From Duganella guangzhouensis (GTDB lineage Bacteria; Pseudomonadota; Gammaproteobacteria; Burkholderiales; Burkholderiaceae_D), in NCBI RefSeq assembly GCF_009674535.1, contig NZ_WKJK01000007.1:248001-312000 (forward strand): a DNA stretch of 64,000 nt, in the 5' to 3' direction. A model generated the notes under the pieces. That model was given only the letters and a program-made list of their open reading frames with translations. It had not been told where the DNA came from and ran no database searches. The translations under genes were made by a program, and so were the position numbers. Shown piece after piece: positions 9,756-18,115 of this stretch. Position 1 is the first letter of the stretch. The number at the start of each line of letters is the position of its first letter.

Positions 9756-10844
9756 ATGAAAACCTACAACATCGCAACCATTCCAGGCGACGGCATCGGC
9801 AAGGAAGTCGTGCCCGCAGGCCGCCAAGTGCTGGAAGCGCTGGCCGCCGGCAGCGACAGCTTCCAGTTCACGTTTGAAGACTTCGACTGGGGCGGCGACT
9901 ACTATCGCCTGCATGGCGAGATGATGCCGAAGGACGGCCTGAACGCGCTGCGCGACAAGGACGCCATCCTGTTCGGTTCCGCCGGCGATCCGGACATCCC
10001 GGACCACATCACGCTGTGGGGCTTGCGCCTGAAAATCTGCCAGGGCTTCGACCAGTACGCCAACGTGCGCCCTACCCGCATCCTGCCCGGCATCGACGGT
10101 CCGCTGAAACGCTGCAAACCGGAAGACCTGAACTGGGTCATCGTGCGCGAAAACTCGGAAGGGGAATACTCCGGCGTCGGTGGTCGCGTGCATCAGGGCC
10201 ACCCGATCGAAGCCGCCACCGACGTCTCGATGATGACCCGCGTTGGCGCCGAACGCATTCTGCGCTACGCCTTCAAGCTGGCGCAATCGCGTCCACGCAA
10301 GCAGCTGACCGTGGTCACAAAGTCCAACGCCCAGCGCCACGCGATGGTGATGTGGGACGAGATCGCGCTGGAAGTGTCGCGCGATTTCCCGGACGTGAAG
10401 TGGGACAAGGAACTGGTGGACGCCGCCACCGCGCGCATGGTCAACAAGCCGGCCACGCTGGACACCATCGTCGCCACCAATCTGCACGCCGACATCCTGA
10501 GCGACCTGGCCGCCGCGCTGGCGGGCAGCCTGGGCATCGCCCCGACCGGCAACATCGATCCGGAGCGCCGCTATCCGTCGATGTTCGAGCCGATTCATGG
10601 TTCCGCCTTCGACATCATGGGCAAGGGGCTGGCCAATCCGGTCGGCACCTTCTGGTCGGTGGTGATGCTGCTGGAGCACTTGGGCGAACACGCCGCCGCG
10701 CAACGCGTGATGCAAGCCATCGAAGCCGTCACCGCCACGCCGTCGCTGCACACCGGTGACCTGGGCGGCAAGGCCACCACGGTCGACGTCACCAACGCGG
10801 TGTGCGCCCACCTGGCCGCCGACAAGGAGCGCAAAGCCGCCTGA
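9756..10844 (+). CDS. ttuC: Tartrate/D-malate dehydrogenase
   Basis: NAD-dependent beta-decarboxylating dehydrogenase of the isocitrate/isopropylmalate family, 362 residues. Family members act on D-malate, giving pyruvate and CO2, and on tartrate, giving oxaloglycolate or D-glycerate. The nucleotide/substrate fold starts TIPGDGIGKEVVPAG. RPTRILPGIDGPLK and IVRENSEGEYSGVGG are the signature of the tartrate/D-malate subgroup. VTKSNAQRHAMVMW and IATNLHADILSDLAA carry the catalytic Lys and the metal-binding Asp. It is followed by dctA, ttuD and a pyruvate kinase, matching tartrate utilisation sets, so tartrate is the more likely substrate. D-malate use (DmlA) remains possible. Confidence 0.88.
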   Translation: MKTYNIATIPGDGIGKEVVPAGRQVLEALAAGSDSFQFTFEDFDWGGDYYRLHGEMMPKDGLNALRDKDAILFGSAGDPDIPDHITLWGLRLKICQGFDQYANVRPTRILPGIDGPLKRCKPEDLNWVIVRENSEGEYSGVGGRVHQGHPIEAATDVSMMTRVGAERILRYAFKLAQSRPRKQLTVVTKSNAQRHAMVMWDEIALEVSRDFPDVKWDKELVDAATARMVNKPATLDTIVATNLHADILSDLAAALAGSLGIAPTGNIDPERRYPSMFEPIHGSAFDIMGKGLANPVGTFWSVVMLLEHLGEHAAAQRVMQAIEAVTATPSLHTGDLGGKATTVDVTNAVCAHLAADKERKAA

Positions 10845-10925
10845 CCTTCGTTCCGCCCCTCCGCCTCGACCAGCCGCCAAGAGCCTGGCGAGGCATGCCT
10901 TGGCCACATCCATAGGAGACACATC

Positions 10926-12326
10926 ATGTCCAAGCGATTTTTCGGCAAGCTATACGTGCAGGTGCTGATCGGCGTGATCGCCGGCGGCCTGCTCGGCCAT
11001 TTCTGTCCCTCGCTCGGCGCCGACTTCAAGCCGCTGGGCGACGCCTTCATTAAACTCATCAAGATGGTGTTCGCGCCGGTGATCTTCGCCATGGTGGTGC
11101 TGGGCATCGCCAAGATGGAGAGCTTGAAGGAACTAGGCCGCGTCGGCACGCGCGCCCTGATTTACTTTGAGGTGATGTCCACTTTCGCATTGGCGCTCGG
11201 CCTGATCGTGGTGAACGTGGTACGGCCCGGCGCTGGCATGAACGTCGATCCCTCCACGCTGGACACGCACAGCATCGCCAACTACACCGCCGCCGCCGCG
11301 CACAACGGCGGCTTCGTCGACTTCCTGCTGCACATGATCCCCACCAGCGTGGTCGATGCGCTGGCCAAGAACGACATTCTGCAGATCCTGGTGTTTGCCA
11401 CGCTGCTCGGCATCGCGCTGTCGCACATGGGGCAGCGCGCCAAGCCGGTGGTGGATTTTCTGGAGGCGTTCAGCAACGGCATGTTCGTGGTGGTCGGCAT
11501 GATCATGCGTGTGGCGCCGCTGGCGGCGTTTGGCGCGATCGCTTTCACGGTTGGCAAATACGGTCTGGGTTCGATGCTGTCGCTGGGCCAGCTGATGGGC
11601 TGCATGTACTTGACCTGCGTCGCCTTCGTGTTCGGCGTGCTGGGACTGGTGGCGCGGATTTCCGGCTTCAGCTTGTGGAAATTCCTGCGCTATATCAAGG
11701 ATGAGATTTTCACTGTGCTCGGTACCTCGTCGTCGGAGTCGGTGGTGCCGCAGATGATGCAGAAGCTGGAGCATGTTGGCGTGTCCAAGCCGGTGGTTGG
11801 GCTGGTGATTCCGGCTGGCGTGACCTTCAACCCGGATGGCCAGTGCATCTACTACACCATGGCCGCGATCTTCATCGCGCAGGCCACCAACACGCCGCTG
11901 ACCATGATGGATCAGTTCATCGTGCTGGGTGTGCTGATGGTGACGTCCAAGGGTTCGGCCGGTGTGACCGGTTCCGGCTTCATCACGCTGGCGGCCACGC
12001 TGGCATCGATGGGCAAGATTCCGGTGGCTGGCATGGTGCTGCTGCTGGGCGTGGACCGCTTCATGTCCGAAGCGCGCGCCATCACCAACACCATCGGCAA
12101 CGCCGTCGCCACCATGGCGATCGCCAAATGGGTCGGCGCGTTGGATGAGGAGCGCATGCATCGAGTGCTGAATGGAGACATCGGCATCGTAGAACTGCAA
12201 GCACCGCAAGATGCCACCGATGCGGCCCCCCGCCCCGTCGCCATCGCTGCCGCCACGGCTGCGCCATCGGCCTCGGTGGCCGCGACGCCGGCCGAGGTGA
12301 CCGCTATCCGCAAGGTGCCGGCATGA
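10926..12326 (+). CDS. dctA: C4-dicarboxylate:cation symporter
   Basis: Inner membrane symporter of the DAACS family that takes up malate, succinate, fumarate and related acids, here probably tartrate. The 466 residues contain the expected hydrophobic segments from [20 protein letters not shown] onward, the [13 protein letters not shown] hairpin loop, and [20 protein letters not shown]. Family signatures continue to about residue 420. The last 45 residues are an Ala/Pro/Thr-rich tail not found in typical DctA (about 428 residues). A clear AGGAG ribosome site precedes the ATG. Its stop overlaps the ttuD start by four bases, so the two are coupled. Confidence 0.93.
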   Translation: MSKRFFGKLYVQVLIGVIAGGLLGHFCPSLGADFKPLGDAFIKLIKMVFAPVIFAMVVLGIAKMESLKELGRVGTRALIYFEVMSTFALALGLIVVNVVRPGAGMNVDPSTLDTHSIANYTAAAAHNGGFVDFLLHMIPTSVVDALAKNDILQILVFATLLGIALSHMGQRAKPVVDFLEAFSNGMFVVVGMIMRVAPLAAFGAIAFTVGKYGLGSMLSLGQLMGCMYLTCVAFVFGVLGLVARISGFSLWKFLRYIKDEIFTVLGTSSSESVVPQMMQKLEHVGVSKPVVGLVIPAGVTFNPDGQCIYYTMAAIFIAQATNTPLTMMDQFIVLGVLMVTSKGSAGVTGSGFITLAATLASMGKIPVAGMVLLLGVDRFMSEARAITNTIGNAVATMAIAKWVGALDEERMHRVLNGDIGIVELQAPQDATDAAPRPVAIAAATAAPSASVAATPAEVTAIRKVPA

Positions 12327-13708
12327 GCGGCACGCACACCCCGGGCGACGCGCGTATCGGCAGCGCGTCTGCGCCAGCAGCGCTGACCGGCGGCGCACGT
12401 GTCGGCGGTGCTGCTGCGGCAGCGTCGCCGCTGACGGCGGCCGATGCGCGCACCCTGCTGCGCCAAATGTTCGACGCCGCCATCGCCGCCGCCCAGCCGG
12501 CGCTGTGCGTGCCGCCTGCGCTGCCGGCCACGCCCAAGGGCCGCTTGATTGTGATCGGCGCCGGCAAAGCTTCGGCCGAAATGGCGCGCGCGGTGGAGCG
12601 CAACTGGAACGGCCCGCTCACCGGCCTGGTGGTCACACGCTACGGCTACGCGGTGCCATGCGAACGGATCGAAATCGTCGAAGCCGCACACCCGGTGCCG
12701 GACGCCGCCGGCCTACAAGCCGCGCGCCGCATCCTCGACCGCGTGCAAGGCCTGAGCGCCGACGACACCGTGCTATGCCTGATCTCCGGCGGCGGCTCCT
12801 CACTACTGCCACTGCCGCTGGAAGGCATCACCCTGGAAGACAAACAACAAGTCAACCACGCGCTGCTGCAATCCGGCGCCAGCATCAGCGAAATGAACTG
12901 CGTGCGCCGCCACCTATCCGCCATCAAAGGCGGCCGTCTGGCGGCAGCCTGCCACCCAGCCAAAGTGGTCACCCTGCTGATCTCCGACGTCCCCGGCGAC
13001 GACCCGCGCGACATCGCCTCCGGCCCCACCGTAGCCGACGCCAGCACCTGCGAGGACGCCCTCGCCATCATCCAACGCTACGGCATCGACCTGCCTCAGC
13101 GCGTGCTGGACGTGCTACACAGCGGCCGAGGCGAATCGATCAAACCCGGCGACGCCCGCCTGGCCGGCAACGAAGTCCACATCATCGCCACCCCGCAGAT
13201 GGCGCTGGAAGCCGCCGCCCGCGTGGCACAAGCACACGGCATCACCGCCCACATCCTGGGCGACAGCATCGAAGGCGAAGCACGCGACGTCGGCAAAGTC
13301 ATGGCCGGCATCGCACTGCAAACCGCGCGCCACGGCCAGCCATTTAGCACACCCTGCGTACTGCTATCCGGCGGCGAAACCACCGTCACCGTGCGCGGCA
13401 GCGGACGTGGCGGACGCAATGTCGAATTCCTGCTGTCCTGCGCCATCGCGCTGCGCGGCGAGGTTGGCATCTACGGCCTGGCCGGCGATACCGACGGCGT
13501 CGACGGCCAGGAAGAAATCGCCGGCGCCTGCATCGCACCCGACACACTGGCACGCGCCTGGGCCGCCGGCCTGCGCCCCGCCGACCACCTGGATAACAAC
13601 AACGGCCACGGCTTCTTCCAGGCACTGGGCGACAGCGTCGTCACCGGCCCCACCCTCACCAACGTCAACGATTTCCGGGCGCTGCTGATCGCACCCGAGA
13701 GGAACTGA
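12323..13708 (+). CDS. ttuD: Glycerate 2-kinase, TtuD/GckA type
   Basis: MOFRL-family glycerate kinase of 461 residues, historically annotated as hydroxypyruvate reductase TtuD. It phosphorylates D-glycerate to 2-phosphoglycerate. Visible features are [19 protein letters not shown] near residue 75, the glycine-rich [13 protein letters not shown] near 155, and the C-terminal MOFRL domain with [20 protein letters not shown] and [11 protein letters not shown]. The first 35 residues are Ala/Gly-rich low complexity before the normal family start near [17 protein letters not shown]. It overlaps dctA by ATGA and precedes pyruvate kinase by two bases, giving a tight operon. Confidence 0.92.
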   Translation: MSGTHTPGDARIGSASAPAALTGGARVGGAAAAASPLTAADARTLLRQMFDAAIAAAQPALCVPPALPATPKGRLIVIGAGKASAEMARAVERNWNGPLTGLVVTRYGYAVPCERIEIVEAAHPVPDAAGLQAARRILDRVQGLSADDTVLCLISGGGSSLLPLPLEGITLEDKQQVNHALLQSGASISEMNCVRRHLSAIKGGRLAAACHPAKVVTLLISDVPGDDPRDIASGPTVADASTCEDALAIIQRYGIDLPQRVLDVLHSGRGESIKPGDARLAGNEVHIIATPQMALEAAARVAQAHGITAHILGDSIEGEARDVGKVMAGIALQTARHGQPFSTPCVLLSGGETTVTVRGSGRGGRNVEFLLSCAIALRGEVGIYGLAGDTDGVDGQEEIAGACIAPDTLARAWAAGLRPADHLDNNNGHGFFQALGDSVVTGPTLTNVNDFRALLIAPERN

Positions 13709-13710
13709 GC

Positions 13711-15132
13711 ATGCACCGCCAACGCAACGCCAAAATCGTCGCCACGCTCGGCCCGGCCAGCAGCGACCGTGACACCATCGAAGCCCTGTTCAACGCCGGT
13801 GCCGACGTGTTCCGCCTCAACTTCAGCCACGGCAGCCACGCCGACCACAAACAACGGCTCGACATCATCCGCGCCATCGAACGCGATAGCGGCCGCCCGA
13901 TCGGCGTGCTGCTCGATCTGCAAGGACCCAAGCTGCGTCTGGGCGCGTTTGTCGACGGCCCGGTCACACTGCAAGCCGGCGACAGCTTCCGCCTCGACAT
14001 GGACCACGAACTGCTGGGCGACCGCCATCGCGCACCGCTGCCGCACGCCGAAATCTACGCCGCGCTGGAAGTCGGCGCCGAACTGCTGATCGACGACGGG
14101 CGCGTGCGCCTGCGGGTTGAATCGTTCGGCCCCGAACATGCCGAAACCCGGGTGGTGGTCGGTGGCCGCGTATCTGACCGCAAGGGAGTCAACGTGCCCG
14201 GCGTGGTGCTGCCGCTGTCCGCCATGACCGCCAAAGACCACGCGGACCTCGACTACGGCTTGAACCTGGGCGTGGACTGGATCGCGCTCTCGTTCGTGCA
14301 GCGGCCCGAAGACATTGAAGAAATCAAACGCATCGTCAACGGCCGCGCCGGCATCGTCGCCAAGCTGGAAAAGCCGGCCGCGATCCACAGCCTGGAAGCC
14401 ATCGTCACCGCCAGCGACGCCATCATGGTGGCGCGCGGCGACCTGGGTGTGGAGATGCCGCCGGAGCAGGTGCCGGCGATCCAGAAGCGCATCGTGCGCG
14501 CCTGCCGCAAGGCCGGCAAACCGGTGATCGTCGCCACCCAAATGCTGGAATCGATGGTCAGCGCACCGGTGCCCACGCGCGCCGAAGCATCCGACGTCGC
14601 CACCGCCATTTACGACGGCGCAGACGCGGTGATGCTGTCGGCCGAATCGGCATCCGGCCAATACCCGCGCGACGCGGTACGCATCATGGACTCCATCATC
14701 GCCCGCACCGAGGCCGATCCGCACTACCGCGAGACAGTAGCGTCGGGACTGTGCGCAGGCGCCGGCACGCTGGCTTCGGACGGCATCGGCGCCGCCGTAC
14801 GCAGCGTGGCGTCGACCATGCAGGTGGCAGCGGTGGTGGCCTACACCAGCTCCGGCTACTCGGCGCTGCGGATGGCGCGCGAACGACCGCACGCGCCCAT
14901 CGTCGGCATGACACCACGCGCCGCCATCGCACGTCGCCTGGCGCTGGCCTGGGGCGTGTATCCGGTGCTGTGTCACGAAGTGGTGGACGTGATGGAGATG
15001 AGCGACTGGGCCGCCCGCACCGTGCAGCGCGAGGGCGTGGCGCAGGCTGGCGACACCATTGTGATTTCAGCCGGCATCCCATTCGGCACGCCGGGTACCA
15101 CCAACCTGTTGCGGACTATGCAGTTGGCTTAG
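13711..15132 (+). CDS. pyk: Pyruvate kinase (tartrate operon copy)
   Basis: Converts phosphoenolpyruvate and ADP to pyruvate and ATP. The 473 residues show the N-terminal KIVATLGPASSDRDTI, substrate loop FRLNFSHGSH, catalytic Lys region IVAKLEKPAAIHSLEAI, metal site IMVARGDLGVEMP, and IVATQMLESMVSAPVPTRAE. The C-terminal allosteric domain includes VVAYTSSGYSA. It starts two bases after ttuD, the position of ttuE in tartrate gene sets, so it probably completes the path from glycerate to pyruvate; enolase would come from elsewhere. GAGGAA precedes the ATG. It nearly touches the convergent amidohydrolase gene across a doubled GTTGGCTTA. Confidence 0.95.
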   Translation: MHRQRNAKIVATLGPASSDRDTIEALFNAGADVFRLNFSHGSHADHKQRLDIIRAIERDSGRPIGVLLDLQGPKLRLGAFVDGPVTLQAGDSFRLDMDHELLGDRHRAPLPHAEIYAALEVGAELLIDDGRVRLRVESFGPEHAETRVVVGGRVSDRKGVNVPGVVLPLSAMTAKDHADLDYGLNLGVDWIALSFVQRPEDIEEIKRIVNGRAGIVAKLEKPAAIHSLEAIVTASDAIMVARGDLGVEMPPEQVPAIQKRIVRACRKAGKPVIVATQMLESMVSAPVPTRAEASDVATAIYDGADAVMLSAESASGQYPRDAVRIMDSIIARTEADPHYRETVASGLCAGAGTLASDGIGAAVRSVASTMQVAAVVAYTSSGYSALRMARERPHAPIVGMTPRAAIARRLALAWGVYPVLCHEVVDVMEMSDWAARTVQREGVAQAGDTIVISAGIPFGTPGTTNLLRTMQLA

Positions 15133-15137
15133 TTGGC

Positions 15138-16496
15138 TTAAAAACCGTAGTCCACATCCTTCGGCGCCACGCCGTCATCGGTGGCGACGAAGGACAGTGG
15201 CTTGTCATCCTGCTTGTAGACCACGCCCGCCTTCATCACAAAGCTCACCTTCGACATCAGGCCGATATCAGCCAGAGGATTGCCCGGCACCGCCACCAGA
15301 TCGGCAAACTTGCCGGCGCTGATGCTGCCCAGATCCTTGTCCTGCTTGAGCAGCAGCGCCGCCTGCGTGGTGGCGGATTGAATCGCCACCAGCGGCGGAA
15401 TGCCCGCCTCCACCATGTAGCCGAATTCCTTGGCATTCTCACCGTGCGGATAGACGGCGGAGTCGGTGCCAAACGCGATCTTCACGCCAGCCTTGTAGGC
15501 ACGACCGGCCGTGGCCTGAATCAGCGGGCCGACCGCCGCCGCCTTGACCGCCACCTGTGGCGGGAAGTAGCCCGGCACCTTGGCCTTGGCCTCGACGTAT
15601 TTGCCGGCGATGATGGTCGGCACGTAGAAAGTGCCATGCTCCTTCATCAGCTTCATGTCCTCGTCGTTCATGTAGGTACCATGCTCGATCGAATCGACGC
15701 CGGCGAGAACCGCGCGGCGGATCGCCTCGGCGCCGTGCGCGTGCGCCGCCACCGTCATCTCGTAATCGTGGGCGGCAGCCACCACCGCTTTGATTTCCTC
15801 GATCGTCATCTGCGCGTTGTCCGCGCTCTTGCTCTCATCCAGCACACCACCGGACGGCATGATCTTGATCAGGTCCGCGCCATCCTTGTAATGCTGGCGC
15901 ACCGCCTTCCACGCATCTTCCGGACTGTTGATGATGCCGTTCTTGGGACCATAGTCGGCCGCCAGGTCGGCGCGGTAGGCGTTCGAACCATCGGCGTGGC
16001 CACCGGTCGAGCCGACCGGTTTGCCGGCGGTGAAAATGCGCGGACCGGGAATCGCACCGGCGTTGATCGCTTTGCGCAGCGCGATCGAGATATTGTCGCT
16101 ATCGCCCAAATTGCGCACCGTGGTGAAACCAGCCAACAGCGTCACGCGCGCGTAGTTGGTGGAGCGGATCGCATGGTCCGCGATATTCCAGCGGAACTGG
16201 TCGGAATAAGCGGTGGGACTGGTCTCCATGGTCAGGTGGGTGTGGCTATCGATCAGACCAGGCAGACAAGTCTGGCCGGCCAGATCGATCACCTTGGCGC
16301 CATCCGGCGCGCTACGGCCAGCGCTAACCTGGGTGATGCGCGTGCCATCGATGAGCACCGTGGTCGCGCCCAGCAGCTTGCCGCTTTGCGTATCCAGCAG
16401 CTGGCCGCACTGCACGGCGACGGTAGTTGGCGCGGCCTGAGCGCAAGTGACGAAGCAGGCCGCAGCCAGGGACAAACCAGTATGAACGCGCATCAA
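15138..16496 (-). CDS. Exported amidohydrolase (imidazolonepropionase-like)
   Basis: Metal-dependent hydrolase of the amidohydrolase superfamily, 452 residues. A signal peptide (GLSLAAACFVTCAQA) directs it to the periplasm. The TIM-barrel metal ligands are visible: IDSHTHLTME near residue 100, a metal-bridging region NLGD, VAAHAHGAEAIRRAV with the next histidine, VDSIEHGTYM, and the catalytic Asp in IAFGTDSAVYPHG. Exported members often hydrolyse cyclic dipeptides or Xaa-Pro/Xaa-Arg dipeptides, but nothing here fixes the substrate. It converges on the pyruvate kinase gene and is not part of that operon. Confidence 0.85.
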   Translation of the reverse strand: MMRVHTGLSLAAACFVTCAQAAPTTVAVQCGQLLDTQSGKLLGATTVLIDGTRITQVSAGRSAPDGAKVIDLAGQTCLPGLIDSHTHLTMETSPTAYSDQFRWNIADHAIRSTNYARVTLLAGFTTVRNLGDSDNISIALRKAINAGAIPGPRIFTAGKPVGSTGGHADGSNAYRADLAADYGPKNGIINSPEDAWKAVRQHYKDGADLIKIMPSGGVLDESKSADNAQMTIEEIKAVVAAAHDYEMTVAAHAHGAEAIRRAVLAGVDSIEHGTYMNDEDMKLMKEHGTFYVPTIIAGKYVEAKAKVPGYFPPQVAVKAAAVGPLIQATAGRAYKAGVKIAFGTDSAVYPHGENAKEFGYMVEAGIPPLVAIQSATTQAALLLKQDKDLGSISAGKFADLVAVPGNPLADIGLMSKVSFVMKAGVVYKQDDKPLSFVATDDGVAPKDVDYGF

Positions 16497-16535
16497 TGAC
16501 TCCCCCTTTATTAAATTGGAAATAGTAGCCTATGC

Positions 16536-17300
16536 TCAGGGTTGCAGCAATTTCGGAATCGCCTCAGCGATGGAACCCTTGATAACGTCATTCAGGCGCG
16601 TGACTTTCTGCTGCGACGTCAGCGCATCCCATGCCGCCAGATGGGTGCCAGTGAGCGGGAAATTGCCGTTCAAATCGGACTCCTTGACGTTGACCTCCTT
16701 CAGCACCGTCAAGGTATCGGCATCGATCAAGCGCACCTTGGCATAGACGTAGGCGGCGATGAAGCCATTGCCCATCGCCAGCGAGCGGGAATTCATCAGG
16801 CGCGTTTCATTGTCCATGTAAAAACCAAGACCCTCGATACGACCATTGCCGACCTTACCGTCCAGCAGCTTGAACTCGGCATAGGAGCGATACTTGGTAA
16901 TGAGGATCAGCTTGGTCACAGCGCGATTCTTCAGCAGGCTGCTCAGATAGGTGCGGTTGTCCTTGTTGCCATCCTCGTTGTCGAACAGCTCGTTCTGCGC
17001 CTGATACAGGCCAGGGTCTTGCGTGACCAGCAGCGTGGTCTTTACGCCGGGACGCAGCCGCTTGTAGACCGTGTTGGCGGACTGGATGGCTTCCACGTCA
17101 AATACCGGATTATCGATCGGCAGCGCGAACTTGCGGTTGTCCTGAAAGCGCGTGCCGGTGTTGCCGGCGAAGACTTCAGTGGTCAGGTTATTGCCGATCA
17201 ACGACAACATCGCGACATTTTGAACCGCCTCTTCTTCAGCGTGGGCGGTCAGCGACAGCAGAGTGACGGCGAGCAGTGCCAGGTGAAACTTCAATTTCAT
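16536..17300 (-). CDS. Exported protein of unknown function
   Basis: I do not recognise this protein. From the ATG at 17300 it begins with a clear signal peptide (KLKFHLALLAVTLLSLTAHA), giving about 254 residues; a start at 17312 is also possible. The mature part has a mixed alpha/beta look with no cysteine or known catalytic motif. It includes MLSLIGNNLTTEVFAGNTG and AVTKLILITKYRSYAEFKLL. It lies downstream of the amidohydrolase region on the same strand, but the 39-base gap and different composition do not prove an operon. A periplasmic or lipid-facing role is only inferred. Confidence 0.75.
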   Translation of the reverse strand: MKLKFHLALLAVTLLSLTAHAEEEAVQNVAMLSLIGNNLTTEVFAGNTGTRFQDNRKFALPIDNPVFDVEAIQSANTVYKRLRPGVKTTLLVTQDPGLYQAQNELFDNEDGNKDNRTYLSSLLKNRAVTKLILITKYRSYAEFKLLDGKVGNGRIEGLGFYMDNETRLMNSRSLAMGNGFIAAYVYAKVRLIDADTLTVLKEVNVKESDLNGNFPLTGTHLAAWDALTSQQKVTRLNDVIKGSIAEAIPKLLQP

Positions 17301-17385
17301 GCGTGCATCCATAATTGGTAAAAAGCCAATTATAAAATGAAATTCCATTTATGCAACTACTTGCCTGCAATTAAGAGAGTGGGAG

Positions 17386-17414
17386 TTGAAAAGGAGGGGG
17401 AAACATGTTGTAAT
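17386..17414 (+). promoter_or_regulatory. Promoter of tRNA-Pro
   Basis: TTGAAA (17386-17391), a 17-base spacer and TGTAAT (17409-17414) place transcription start about six bases before the mature tRNA at 17427. Spacing is ideal and each box has one mismatch to consensus. Confidence 0.7.
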
Positions 17415-17426
17415 TAACAACACAGT

Positions 17427-17503
17427 CGGGGCGTAGCTTAGTCCGGTAAAGCGCTACGTTCGGGACGTAGAGACCGGAGGTTCGAATCCTCTCGCCCCGA
17501 CCA
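17427..17503 (+). tRNA. tRNA-Pro (anticodon CGG)
   Basis: A 77-base cloverleaf can be folded by eye. The acceptor stem is CGGGGCG (17427-17433) with CGCCCCG (17493-17499), discriminator A, and CCA encoded at 17501-17503. The D stem is GCTT/AAGC. The anticodon stem is CTACG/CGTAG with loop TTCGGGA, anticodon CGG at 17461-17463. The T arm is GGAGG-TTCGAAT-CCTCT. It reads CCG codons. Its 3' end borders a more A/T-rich region, a common integration setting. Confidence 0.96.
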
Positions 17504-18115
17504 AAAACTCCTTTCAGGACAATGAGTTATCGCAGCACCAGCTCCATGCTGGACGAATCGGTGGCAAATCGGTGGTAGATTTTCAGCGACGGTGATTATC
17601 AGATTTCGCCGCAAATCAACAATAAGCAGCCCGTTCGGCCGTCATCACATGTCGATTCAGCACAGCCTCAAAAAGCCTCAATACGGTCAAGATCACCAGT
17701 GTTGCTTCCCATGTCCCGAATGGCGCTGCGCGGACGTGCACTGCCATTGCTATAGATATCGGTGACCCTGTAGCCCCTCGCATGGTCCGGAGGTAGCAAG
17801 TCGCATATCCAGCTTTGACGGACTTCACGCTTGCTGTCTTTGAGCACCTCAATGCCTGCCAGGATCAGCTTCCCTTTCATGTTCATGGCTGCCAACCCTT
17901 GCATGGTTGTGGGCAGCGCTGGAGCCGTTGACATCGAAAACAAAGATCGTCTAGGCCGGCACCGCTGGGGCGCTGCACTAACATACTCATGGTTCGCCGG
18001 TTTTGGGAAGTCGCGAATCCGTTTTAAACGCCGACTCGAAATTCGTAAAGCGCTGCTCTCACTAGCTGGTGCGATTATAACTTCGGGCTGCTTAGATGAC
18101 TTGTGTTAACGGCTC
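17504..18115. other. Gene-free stretch between tRNA-Pro and the CHAT gene
   Basis: No convincing gene is seen in about 610 bases. The longest open frame (17668-17943, minus, 91 codons) has a plausible start but no recognisable family or ribosome site. The stretch has the patchy composition expected of decayed DNA at an island border. I found neither an integrase remnant nor a second copy of the tRNA 3' end to act as an attachment site. Confidence 0.5.

Noticed and set aside
17488..17503. tRNA-Pro 3' end as an attachment site with a partner repeat
   Set aside because: I looked for the 3' tRNA sequence near the far end of the island (about 26.2-26.6 kb) and did not find a copy, so an att pair is not claimed.
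17668..17943. 91-codon minus-strand frame between tRNA-Pro and the CHAT gene
   Set aside because: No family, no clear ribosome site and a location in decayed DNA. It was left as gene-free sequence.
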